Source of the DNA: Capniomyces stellatus
Taxonomy: Eukaryota > Kickxellomycota > Harpellomycetes > Harpellales > Legeriomycetaceae
Reading direction: 5' to 3'
DNA: 64,000 nucleotides
Assembly: GCA_001661515.1 (NCBI GenBank)
Contig: LUVW01000028.1
Coordinates: 228,078 to 292,077 of the forward strand
Made by a program: the position numbers and the translations under genes. Numbering within the stretch: the stretch's first letter is position 1; each line of letters starts with the position of its first letter. The notes under the pieces are model-generated. The model worked only from the letters and a program-made list of their open reading frames with translations, searched no databases and was not told the DNA's origin. Of this stretch, positions 33,120 through 44,300 are shown in pieces.

Positions 33120-34436
33120 ATGGAGATACTTAAAGTAGGCGATGTTGGTAAGCCACACAGAAAACCAAACAAATCGTTTCTATCAACGGTGCTGCTAGTT
33201 ATAGTATCAGCTTGGTGGATCCACAAAGCCATTCAGTACGCAAAAGTCAACGAATTGTTCCCAAACAGCACAGACTTTATTGGGATTCCAACAACGGATT
33301 CAACATTGGATCAAAAGACGGATTCAGGTTCGATTGACAACTCGGCAAGAAAGCCAAGCTATGTCCAAAACAAATATCTCAAGTGGTTGTACCAGCTCCC
33401 ACTGCTTAGTAAATTTGACCAGTACTCGCCTGAGGGCAAAAAACCGGTTCGGGCAGCGTTTGTTATTCTGGTTCGAAACATAGAGCTGATCCAAATGAAG
33501 GCGTCGATGCAGCGTATTGAAGACCGCTTCAACAAGAAATTCAACTACCCATACGTCTTCCTAAACGACGTCCCCTTCACCGATGAGTTTAAAACAGGAA
33601 TTCTTGCAATGACCAACGCCAATGTCACATTTGGCACATTATCACCCGAACACTGGAGCTACCCCGACCACATTGACCAGAACTACGCATTGTCTAGACG
33701 TGAGGAAATGGCCAAGGAAGGCGTGTTTTATGGAGAGTCCGAGTCATATAGACACATGTGTAGGTTCAACTCTGGGTTTTTTTTCCACAACGAGCTGCTC
33801 AAAGACTACGATTACTACTGGAGAATCGAACCCGAGGTTGACTACAACTGCGAAATCGACTACGATCCTTTTTTGTACATGAAAACTAACGGAATCAAAT
33901 ACGGCTACACAATTGGCTTGTATGAGTACTTCAACACCATTCCAACACTCTGGCAAACCGTTGTAGACTTTATCCAAAAACACCCCGAAACCGTAATCGA
34001 ACAAAACAGCATCAAGTGGTTATCAGATGACAATGGCAAAACCTACAACGGATGCCACTTTTGGTCAAACTTTGAGATTGGCAATCTCAACTTTTTCCGG
34101 TCGCCCGAGTACACAAAGTTCTTCAACCACTTGGACAAAGCCGGTGGGTTCTTTTACGAGCGATGGGGTGATGCGCCAGTCCACTCGATAGCAGCAGCAC
34201 TGTTTTTGAAGCCTGAAGAGGTGCACTGGTTTTCTGACATTGGTTACCGCCACAACCCTTGGGAAAACTGCCCCCAAGATCCTCAAACCAGTCTCAAGTG
34301 CTCCTGCAACCCAAAAAAGAGCTCTATCCATCACCCATACGCTGTTTGCGGGTTGAACTGGGGCAAAGGCGATTTGTCTGTTCCCGTTGATCAGTTTTTT
34401 GACGATCCCGTTGGCTCATCTATAATGGCTGACTAA
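33120..34436 (+). CDS. GT15 alpha-1,2-mannosyltransferase (Kre2/Mnt1/Ktr family), copy 1
   Basis: Golgi type II mannosyltransferase that adds mannose to protein-linked glycans, using GDP-mannose. Intronless, 438 residues, from the ATG at 33120. Short cytoplasmic tail, then a signal-anchor at residues about 20-40 (FLSTVLLVIVSAWWIHKAI), a Ser/Asp-rich stem, and the GT15 catalytic domain from about residue 100. Conserved blocks: PVRAAFVILVRN, FNYPYVFLNDVPFTDEFK, SYRHMCRFNSGFFF, YYWRIEPEVDY, CHFWSNFEIGNLNFFRSPEY (the catalytic-region signature) and GGFFYERWGDAPVHSIAAAL. It is followed by a paralog about 1.2 kb downstream in the same orientation, so this is a tandem duplication. Which member of the Kre2/Ktr family it corresponds to cannot be told by eye. 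Confidence 0.95.
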   Translation: MEILKVGDVGKPHRKPNKSFLSTVLLVIVSAWWIHKAIQYAKVNELFPNSTDFIGIPTTDSTLDQKTDSGSIDNSARKPSYVQNKYLKWLYQLPLLSKFDQYSPEGKKPVRAAFVILVRNIELIQMKASMQRIEDRFNKKFNYPYVFLNDVPFTDEFKTGILAMTNANVTFGTLSPEHWSYPDHIDQNYALSRREEMAKEGVFYGESESYRHMCRFNSGFFFHNELLKDYDYYWRIEPEVDYNCEIDYDPFLYMKTNGIKYGYTIGLYEYFNTIPTLWQTVVDFIQKHPETVIEQNSIKWLSDDNGKTYNGCHFWSNFEIGNLNFFRSPEYTKFFNHLDKAGGFFYERWGDAPVHSIAAALFLKPEEVHWFSDIGYRHNPWENCPQDPQTSLKCSCNPKKSSIHHPYAVCGLNWGKGDLSVPVDQFFDDPVGSSIMAD

Positions 34437-35677
34437 CATAACACTTGTTCATATTTAATATCTTTTTTTTTTCTCTTTGGGTTTCTACTCTACTCTTCTC
34501 TTTCTTTATTTGTTGATATATGCACATTAAAGCTGGTTGGTCCGCTTTTTTTATTATTATGCATCTTGCTATATTCTTCATTTTGTTATTCATTGCACTT
34601 TGTTGCTTATTTATTTATCTCGCACCTCTATAGCTCGCGCTTTATCTTTGGTTATAGATTCAAGACATCCAACAATAAAACTTGACATATACAATTTCAT
34701 CTCATTGATCGTTAATTCCTCTGTTTTATTATTATTTTTTTCTTTTTTCCACTCCCGCTTCTACATTAAAAAAGGGGATAGCGTACGCTCTCTTGTCATC
34801 AAAGTACAGCTTATTGCTGTTATAGGATCTCCCATATCATTATACAAGTCCTGGATCTGAAGCCAGTGTGGGCGTGTTCTGTTTAAACCATCCTTCATAA
34901 AAAAAATAATTAGACAGTAATAGCAAAATGGTAAAATATTCACAAAGCTGCAAAAAAAGAAAATGCTGAAAATAGCAGTAACTACTATGGCTATTTTATA
35001 AAGTCTGACTTTTTTTTTTACTCCATAACCCATAGTTGAGTGCATGTGAGTGGTAGCATCAGTATCAACGCCAATAGCAATGGTGGTGGTAGTTGGCGAC
35101 AGTTATAATTAATATCAAAGCCGTAATATTTCGAATAGATTCTTTGCTTTACAAACTGACATTCAAATTGGTATTTTTAGACCCAATTTTGTTGAACCCA
35201 ATAGAAATCTGTGGATTTATTTCCAAGGAATGTTTATTCAATTGAACTGTTGCTGTTTTTATTTTGATATATTTATGACCTCAATTCAGAAATGTCGCAA
35301 AACCAGTATCGTTAAACCCATTTTTTCCAACTAAGTGGACAATTGAATATACAAAAAAAAAAGTGAGGAGTTGGGTTATAACAGATGTTGTTGGCAGATC
35401 TTGGAGTTTTAGGCATCACAACCCTTATTATTTATACAAGTTTGGGAGGAGTGAAATTGAAGTAGCTCCTAACTGCTTTTATTTCTTGACAAATGTGGTG
35501 TCGACTCCAAACTCTTTTGTACTTATATAGCCTGATAAACTAACATCAGACTCAAACAGCCTTAACGATAACTTTTTGTATAAATTTACTTGCCATTTAC
35601 TTTTTTAATTAAAAAAAAAGTAGCTCCTAATATTAATATATAGATATTTCTGCAGTTTGTATTCCATATTTACTACG
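34437..35677. other. Spacer between the tandem GT15 genes
   Basis: About 1.2 kb of AT-rich sequence. It contains the 3' region of copy 1 and the promoter of copy 2, and shows no gene. Confidence 0.5.
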
Positions 35678-37063
35678 ATGAAAGGAATGAGGATATCAAG
35701 GGTTTTAAGGTGGATGGTTGCGGTGGTTGTTGTTTTTTGTGTAGGAAAAGGCATTGAATTCCTGATAAACAATAACCCCGATGTTATCCGGGACATCAAA
35801 CTGTACAAACAAAAGTACCAATCCAGTCAAGCAGATGGCACGCTTGACCTGAACCAACACAGGTACCAGAGCTGGGCCAAAGGGTTACCATCGTCTGAAT
35901 ACAATAGCTACTACACACCAAACGGCAAAAAGCCTGTCCGCGCCACTTTTGTATCGCTAGTTAGGAATATTGAGCTGGAAGACATGATTAATACCATGAA
36001 AAGCGTTGAACACCACTTCAACAAGAAATTCAACTACCCATACGTCTTTCTAAACGACGTACCCTTCACCGATAAATTTAAAAAGAGTATCATGGCTGTC
36101 ACCAAGGCAAATGTCACATTTGGGCTAATCCCCAAAAAACACTGGGGCTATCCTGACCACATTGACCAGAACTACGCCCAGGCTTGTCGAAACATGATGG
36201 AAAAAAATGGCGTTTTTTATGCCGAATCCGAGTCCTACAGACACATGTGCAGGTAATATTTACATACATATACTAGCATAGTCAAACTTTTATTAAAGGC
36301 GAGCTGTACACTTAAACCCGACTCAACTAAACCAGGCTCAATTAGATCGAGTCCAATTACATCGACTACATAACAACCAACATTTTATTTGAACAATCTG
36401 CTTTGTAGATTTAATTCTGGATTCTTTTTCCAGAATGAGCTGCTCAAAGACTACGACTACTACTGGAGAATTGAGCCAGACACATCCTACTCCTGCGAAA
36501 TGGACTACGATCCGTTTGTATACATGCACCTGAACAAAATAAAATATGGATTCACAATAACCATTTACGAGTTCTTAAATACAGTTCCAACACTCTGGCA
36601 AACAGTGATAGACTTTATAAAGAAAAACCCTGATACTATCAACAAAAGAAACAGCATCAAGTGGCTATCAAACGATAATGGGAAAACCTACAACGGATGC
36701 CACTTTTGGTCAAACTTTGAGATTGGCAATCTCAACTTTTTCAGATCGCCCGAGTACACAAAGTTCTTCAACCACTTGGACAAAGCCGGTGGATTCTTTT
36801 ACGAGCGATGGGGTGATGCGCCAGTCCACTCGATAGCAGCAGCACTGTTTTTGAAGCCTGAAGAGGTGCACTGGTTCTCTGATATCGGCTATTACCACAA
36901 CCCTTGGGGAAACTGTCCACAGGATCCAAAAAAACAACTCAAATGTTCTTGTAATCCCAAAAAAAGCTTTTCTAACAACGATTACGGCAAATGTTCACTA
37001 CAGTGGGGCATAGCCGACCATTCAATACCTGTCAGCGAGTTTATTGATCGTAAATCCATGTAA
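35678..37063 (+). CDS. GT15 alpha-1,2-mannosyltransferase (Kre2/Mnt1/Ktr family), copy 2
   Basis: Tandem paralog of the gene at 33120-34436, about 409 residues in two exons: 35678-36252 and 36409-37063. The intron (156 nt, GTAATA donor, TTGTAG acceptor) splits the Arg codon of HMCRFNSGFFF, exactly where copy 1 runs through. Start: the ATG at 35678, giving a short basic tail and a signal-anchor (MVAVVVVFCVGKGIEFLI). The catalytic domain keeps PVRATFVSLVRN, FNYPYVFLNDVPFTD, YYWRIEPDTSYSC and CHFWSNFEIGNLNFFRSPEY. The stem, the N-terminus and the C-terminal tail differ from copy 1, but the region around 36680-36880 is nearly identical to 34040-34240 at DNA level, synonymous sites included. Confidence 0.93.
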
Positions 37064-38367
37064 AATAAAAGTAGAAAATCGATAAAATTAAGAGAATAAG
37101 AGATAATTGGTTCACTAATCCGAGCCAACCAAACACAAAGTACATGAAATGTGGCTAGCTGGGCTTTTTTTACGTATGTGGTTTCTATTACTACGGCCTT
37201 TTTTTTTATTACTCATTAGCAAAGTATCATGTTGTTTATATTATTTATAGCCTATATACTTGCTTTGTGTTTTAACAATAAATATGAGCACATCCGCTTT
37301 GAGCTGTGTTTAGTTGGTGTATTTGTAGATTCAGTTCAACTTGGTTACAACCCACCAACATTAAACAACACAAATATGGTTAGTGCCGTTTTGGCGGCCA
37401 AGGTCAAATTTAAACTGGGGTGGTTGATATGGATAGGGTTTTGGATCTTAGTAAACTGCCTTGATTAGTTTCCAGAATAGGATATATTTTGTTTAAGAGA
37501 TTAGGTGTGGTTCGCTGGGAAGTTAAATTATCTTGCTGTTTTTATTGGCAGATGTTTAAATTAAAATAATAATAGCCAACCGGACAATGGATTTGATAAT
37601 TGAGTTAGCTAATTAGAAAAGGTGTTATGAGTCCAGGCCAAAAGTGGAAAGAAGTTGGGTAAATAGCAGCAAAGATCAGATAAGTTAATTTGAGTTGGCA
37701 TCTCTTTCAGCAGTTTCGTTAAAAGGCGTACAGAAACCAATTTCTTTAAAAAGCATATCCCAAAGCAATTAGGAAGTGATTAGGAGAAAAGAGTGGGTGG
37801 GGGAGGTGAGGTAAATCAATTTCAAGATCCTGGGCTAAAGGGCAAATGGTTATTTTTATTCTCTTGGAGTGCTGGAAAGTACCAAACTTGGAATTAAATT
37901 TTGATGTTTGTATAGATTTATTTGCTCAGCTTTCTAAAAAAATAATAAAGGTGGGTAAATTAAATTAAGAGCAAAACCACTCAAATGGGGTTATATTTAC
38001 CTTATTAGGTAAGATAATTAATTCCATCCTACTAAAATTTTGTGGATAGATAGCAAACTTTAAAAACAGCAAATGAATCAAGCTAGAGCAAAGTTCAATT
38101 TCAGTTAATGATCAAGGCTAAATCAAAGCAAGCTCGGGATTTTTGCTTTTCAAGACTTTGAGGTGATGTCCATTATAGTTTTAAAAAAAAAACGTTATAG
38201 ATTAAAAGGTTAAAAGGTGGGCAAAAATGGCAAGTGTTAGAAAGGAAGGAGCTTTAATTAAAATAAAACCCGTGTATTTTAATCAGACTTGGTGAGTTGA
38301 TTTGCGATTCGTTAAAACCGACAAAAATATAAAAAAAAGCTACATCAAACAACAAAAAAAATCCAAA
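37064..38367. other. Intergenic spacer
   Basis: About 1.3 kb of AT-rich sequence between GT15 copy 2 and the RalGAP-beta-like gene. Short chance frames only. Confidence 0.5.
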
Positions 38368-41300
38368 ATGTTTGCTAATAAACCAAAAGTGAAAAAAAGC
38401 GGCGAGTATCATAGTGTAAATATAGCCAAAATAAAAAATAAAACAGAAAACAACCTTTTCAAAAAAGTACTTGTAAAAGGACATACCAACACTACAGCAA
38501 TAAATACAAGGAAAGAAAGGGTCCGAACATTAAAATTAATTAATGAATTTACTTTTCAGCAAACACCTGAATTGATTGATTTTTTAGTTCAAGACGATAC
38601 GAAAATTGTAGTAATTGATAACAGAGAAAGAAAGAAAAAGTGTATCGATCACGATTCCAGTAGCGAAGACAAAGGAGTAATAAGGCGATTGCAAATAGCT
38701 TTTAGCAGCACCAAAGACCAAGTGTGGTTGCAGAAATGTGTCTGGACTGGTTATACCACATCGGACTAATCGATAGTTCTGAGAAAGAATGTAAGTAATG
38801 AAAAGTAGGGGGCAGAAAGAAGAAAGATAGGTTTATGAATTGTTGAATTTATAGTAAATAAAACACTTTTTCCAAACCCCAAACAACAGTAATGATAACT
38901 GGACAATAAATAAAGCACATGTGAAACGAAATAAAACACGCAGAAATGGCCATGTCCGTGCGTGTTATATATGAAAAATGTAAAGTACTGATACAAATTG
39001 CACTTTTTTATTTTATTTTTTTGGGTTGGGGTCTTTAAACCTTGAATAGACGTGAACTACTTGTCTGCAATACCTCCGAAAAACCTGAAAATATTACTAG
39101 AAGGACTAGTTCCGGTTCTGAAACCTGAAAATGGAAAGCCGCCATTCACAACTAAAGAGCAATTCGATTGGGCCTATGCGCTTCTTTTGCAGGGTCTTTT
39201 GATGCCTATAGAGTATATAGAAACGATGTACCAAGTGGTTGATGTGTACCAATACTGGCTACTATCACCATCCAACCGACCCGAGTACCTGGACAAGGGC
39301 GAGGAAACGACCGAGTTTTTGATGGTAAGCATATATAATGGAATGTATCTGAACAAGATGATGTTGGTGATACTGATACTGATACTGATACTGTGTTTAT
39401 GTTGTGGGTAGAATGTTATAATAAAGATGACGTTGTTATTTTCACCACGTCCATACGATTCCACTGGTGGACTGAGTACTGATGTTGTAAAAGAAGAAAA
39501 GAAAGAGGTAGCAATAGAGCCTGTGGCACAAGCGGTTGTTGAGGAAACAAGTCAAAAGTACAAATTTGGGATTTTGCAATTTAAAACTCGTACAGCAACC
39601 AATCCCGGAGCGGCCAAGGTTCAAGCAAATTCGGTTGTGTTGCAAGAGGAAAATTTCAAGAAAATGACATATTCAAATATTGGGAGATACACTGAGCTGT
39701 TAAAGCAGGTTTTGCAGATATTTACAGTGCTGACTAGAACCTCTACCAGCATGAAGTGGAGCAAAAAGATCATTCAAACGGTGGTTAGGTGCATGATGGG
39801 AGTAGCAGATTTCTGCTTGAAGCAGGGTAACAAAGAAGAGGAAATGCTGGAAAGCGAGCGAAAGTACAGATCATTGGATCCTATGTGGGGAGAGGTGGGA
39901 ACGGCTGTTAGTGCGTTGCTAATGAGGGTAAGTATGATGGATGAACTGGTATTGCTATTTAAAGCTTTACTTGGTATTTGATACTACTGTTTATTGATAT
40001 GTGGCTAGTACTTACTAGTGTTTCCATGAGCCAAATATTACTGGAGACAAAGCTATTATCCTTGGAAATTACAAAAAAAAAAAAAAAAAAAAAAAGGTTN
40101 AAAAAAAAAAAAAAAAAAACAACAAGGTTATGTAAATATTTGTTTTAGAACTTTTTTGAAGTATGGTTTAGAACAGAAACTGTGGATGACCGCATGTGGA
40201 ACTCTCTGATTGTAAGTATTGATCTTATCTGAACCTTGTGGAAGACCCCATTGTTATTCCAACTATCTTTACATTCTTATTTGCAAGTGGGGAGGAAGTG
40301 GTGTTGAAAAAAAAAAAAAAATAAGAAAAGAAATCAGGTTATGCAGAATTAAAAAGATAATAATAACAAATAAAATGATTTAGGGGCGGATAAGGTATTG
40401 GACTCACCGACCTGAAGTAGTAGACGATTTGGCAGCAGCTGTGGTAGCATTCACACGAAGATCAAGTTCGATTCTGTACGAAGAGGACCCTAGAGTTGGT
40501 ACACGATCTTTGGTAGTTGAACTGGGGTAAGAATTTAGTACAAAATTTATTGATGGTCAGTTCTTGTTTTTTTAGTTTTTGTCAATTTTGTCGATTAGTC
40601 AAGGTGGTATTATAATGAGAAATGGTTATAAATGAAAATAAATGTGTAGATTAAATCGAATCATCCAGTTGGATTTGAGCAACTCTTATATTCTGTTTAC
40701 GTGGCCCAGACTGATAAACCTGATCAGAGAGCCACACTTGTTAAACGGGGAGAGTTTCCAAGCAGCAATTCAAGGGTTGTCCACAATAGTCCGAGAGTTT
40801 GTAGATTTGGACTATATAGAAATTAACAAGAGCCTTGACGAGAAATACAAATGTTATATACAAGGGCCATACAGCAACACTATACTAGACATAGTTGGGA
40901 ATCAGCTGTTCAATGGTGTTTTTAGAGTTGATCCTCATTCATATAGGTAATAAATTGCTAGAAGGCTTACTGAGAAGAGTCAGCGATTAAGACTCGATTA
41001 AGACTTGATTTTGATGGTGATTTTGATGGTGATTTTGATGGTGATTTTGATGGTGATTTTGATGGTGATTTTGATGGTGATAATATTGGTTTAAACAGTT
41101 TGAGCAATGGTGACTAATCCAAATACACTTGACAAACGTACATGTTCTAGGCACAATCAGGGACGAGCGCTGGCTAGTGCGATGATTTGTAGTGTGTTTT
41201 CAAGACCTACCACAAAGGAAGATCCCTTGACGCAGGGCTACATTGACATGTTCTATGCTATGGTTCAAGAGGCTTTTGAAGATAATGTCAGCATGCAAAC

Positions 41301-44300
41301 AACACTAGTAAATGGCAAAAACCTCTTGACTGTAGGATTGCCTGGATTCAACATATTTGTTTGTTACTTTGCGTTTGGATGTCAACACGTTTTACCCAGA
41401 GTAAGTATATATAGTTAGACCATCAAAATCACTAGTTTGCTATATCTATATTTCTATTTCTATGCCTTGAAAAAAATAAATATATATATATATTGAAAGT
41501 ACAAACTGATGTTTAATTACGTTTTGGTGCTGCTAGATTGCTCCAATGATGACAGTAGCCACAAACCCAGACAAACTGAGGTCAAGTGCGTGTTATATCC
41601 TGTCAATTATCCTATCAATGTCTCAGCGTGAATTTAACGAAGATGGGCTTGCAAAGTACCAGTCGCCCGAGTACACAAAAGCCCATGGAAGCTACAGAGA
41701 AATGGACTCGGGGCTATTCAAATTCAATGAAGAAAGTATGTATGCTGAAGATGGAATTTCTCAGTACTACCAAAACTTTAGTAAGCAAGCAAGCATGTAT
41801 GCTCCAAGCATTGACCAACACAGCTACAAGTATACTCATAGGCACCAAGATTCTAATATGAGTGTTGAGGTTTCGGAAAAGTCTTTTAAGCAAAGCAATT
41901 CAAGCAAAAACAATCTGGCAATCGACTTGATATCTGAGTCTAAAACTGGTTCTAAAGCTGAGTCTAAAGCTGGATACAGCAATAGTGCATTTTCGGTAAA
42001 CTTTGATAAGCCCGAGTCTAGTTTCAATGACAGGTCGAGTCTAGGGCCACTATCAATCAAAAGTGATGACTTTGATAGTTTAAGCGATTATAGCAATAAC
42101 GGGTATAGCATTGATTTACAGGAGGTTAAAAGCATGAAGGAGGTAAAAATATATATATAAATATATATGAACGCATTATAGAAATAAAGTCGAAATAGTA
42201 CTTAGAAAATGAAAAAAAAAAAATTCAATTTATATACTTGTAAGCGAACAAAATTATTTACTTAATCAAGATGGATGTTGTTGATTGATCTAATTAGGTT
42301 TACAACAATCTGATTCCGGATTTGTTCCTTTCGATAAACACCGAGAGAAGTGAGGATAACATGAATGTTCTGTTGAACACTGTTCTCAGCATGTCCATCC
42401 AATACTTTAGATTTGACGCAGACTTCTTCTTGAAGATTATAGACGTGATAACAAAGGAGGTAAATGATACATGGATATGAATTTCAGATGAATTGTGTAT
42501 TTGTAGATTGGTGATTCTGATTATATTCTCTGTTTGTGTATGATGTTGGTGGTGGGGGGAGGGATGCATAGATTGACGACTCGCAAATTCCTGGGGAAAG
42601 AGATGTACAATTAGTTCGTGCGCTGAGACAGCTTTCAATTCACTCTAACGAAAAGATATTCAGGACCTTGATAAAAAAGATGATTGAGGGGCTTCATAAG
42701 AAATACTTTGAAATTTTAGCATTGGATGCACCGGTAAGAACCCCCATTTATATAATCATGGTATAATCAGCATAGAAAGCACATTTTTATATTTTGTGGC
42801 TTGGTTTGAAAAGAAGGGATTTGGTGAATAATCCAGTTGGTAGGGCAGAGTTTAATTTTAAAAAGAAAAATGGTTGATTTGGTGTTTGGTTTTTTTTTTT
42901 TTTTTTTTTTTTTTTTTNNNNNNNNNNNNNNTTTTTTTTTTTTTTTTTTTTTTTTTTTTTGTATATAGGATATATTTGTTGATGTTTTGAGCGAGATGGT
43001 GGAGTGTTTTAGGTGGTGGATTTCAGTTAACGAATGGCTTCTTGATGACAAGTCGATGCTAAACATAGTTTCAGAGGTTTGGGGATCGGCAGTAAAACTA
43101 TCAAATCTGTTGTTCAGAGGGCTGAAGGGAGCCCAGGCATTATTGGCCAAAGAAAAAAATAAAGAAAAGCAAAGGGAGAAGGAGAAGGAGAAGCAAAACA
43201 GTGGTACTTTAGCAAATAAACCAGAACTGCCTCATAGAAATCAGCTAGGCGTTAAAGAGGTGGCTGGAGATAAAGACAAGGATAAAAAGGCGGATTTGAA
43301 GTTTGATCTGTCGGTGCTAAAGGCCGGGAATATAGCCGAGCTGCAGCCAGCCAAGAAAGTAAACAAGCTTTTAAGCAGCACAAAAGCAAAAGTCAGCAAG
43401 ATGGTGGACCACGAAAACGAGAGTGAGGCAAATAGCGAAGCAAGTGATGCTAGCTACGGTATAAGGAAGAGCAACGACCCAGAGTACAGCGATACGGAAA
43501 GCTATACAACTAGCGACGGTGAGTGCGAAGATTTGGATGTAGAGAGCGAATGTTCGTTCAGTAGCAGTCGTAAAGGGAATGGGCAGGAGACAGGTGGGGA
43601 AGGAAAGGTGGTGCCGGCAGAAGTGCAGAATTCTGCAGTAGTAAGTTCTGGGCAGAAACCGAAAAAGGAGTCAAAGTGGTTGTCGAATATTGGAGGGGGA
43701 AAGATGAAGATGATTAAAGAAATAAACAAAAATGTAAATATCAATGCGCTTGGAAAAACGATCAAGGATTTGAGCCATGCGCACAGCACGCCTGCGCCTG
43801 CTGGATTGGGCGAAGGTGTGGGTAGAAATAAGGAGGAGGAGGAGGAGAAGCCAAAGGGGAGGAAAAGAAAGGAAAGTGTGGTAGAAATTGACGTTAATGG
43901 AGTTCCGTATAGGAAGTTTAAATTGAGTGATTTTGACCTTGACGAAATTTCGAGCAGGTCGATCAAGACGTTCCAAGAAACCAGTTTTGACTTTTCAAAC
44001 TGCGTCCATAGAATGCTGATAAAGCTGAATGTTGCTGACAACAGCCCAGTCAAACGCGGCCCACAATCATCCGGTCAAGACTATGGAAATGTGGATCGTG
44101 GCGCTGAAGCACGTAGAGAACATGGCCAAACCTGCAAGCCAAGTGATATGCTGCCAAAAGTACCAGGTATGGGTCACTTGCTTGGCAACGGAACATTAGG
44201 GGGTAGTTTAGACAGAAATTCCAGCACGCACAAATCATCAGGAAACAGTACGCTACTAGACCCGAGTGACGGTGGGGAACAGAATTTGGGTGCGAAGTTT

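Noticed and set aside
38302..38769. Full frame as an independent 155-residue gene
   Set aside because: It starts on TTG; the first ATG is 38368. A phase-perfect donor at 38791 in another frame argues that this locus is the 5' end of the downstream gene, although this is not settled.
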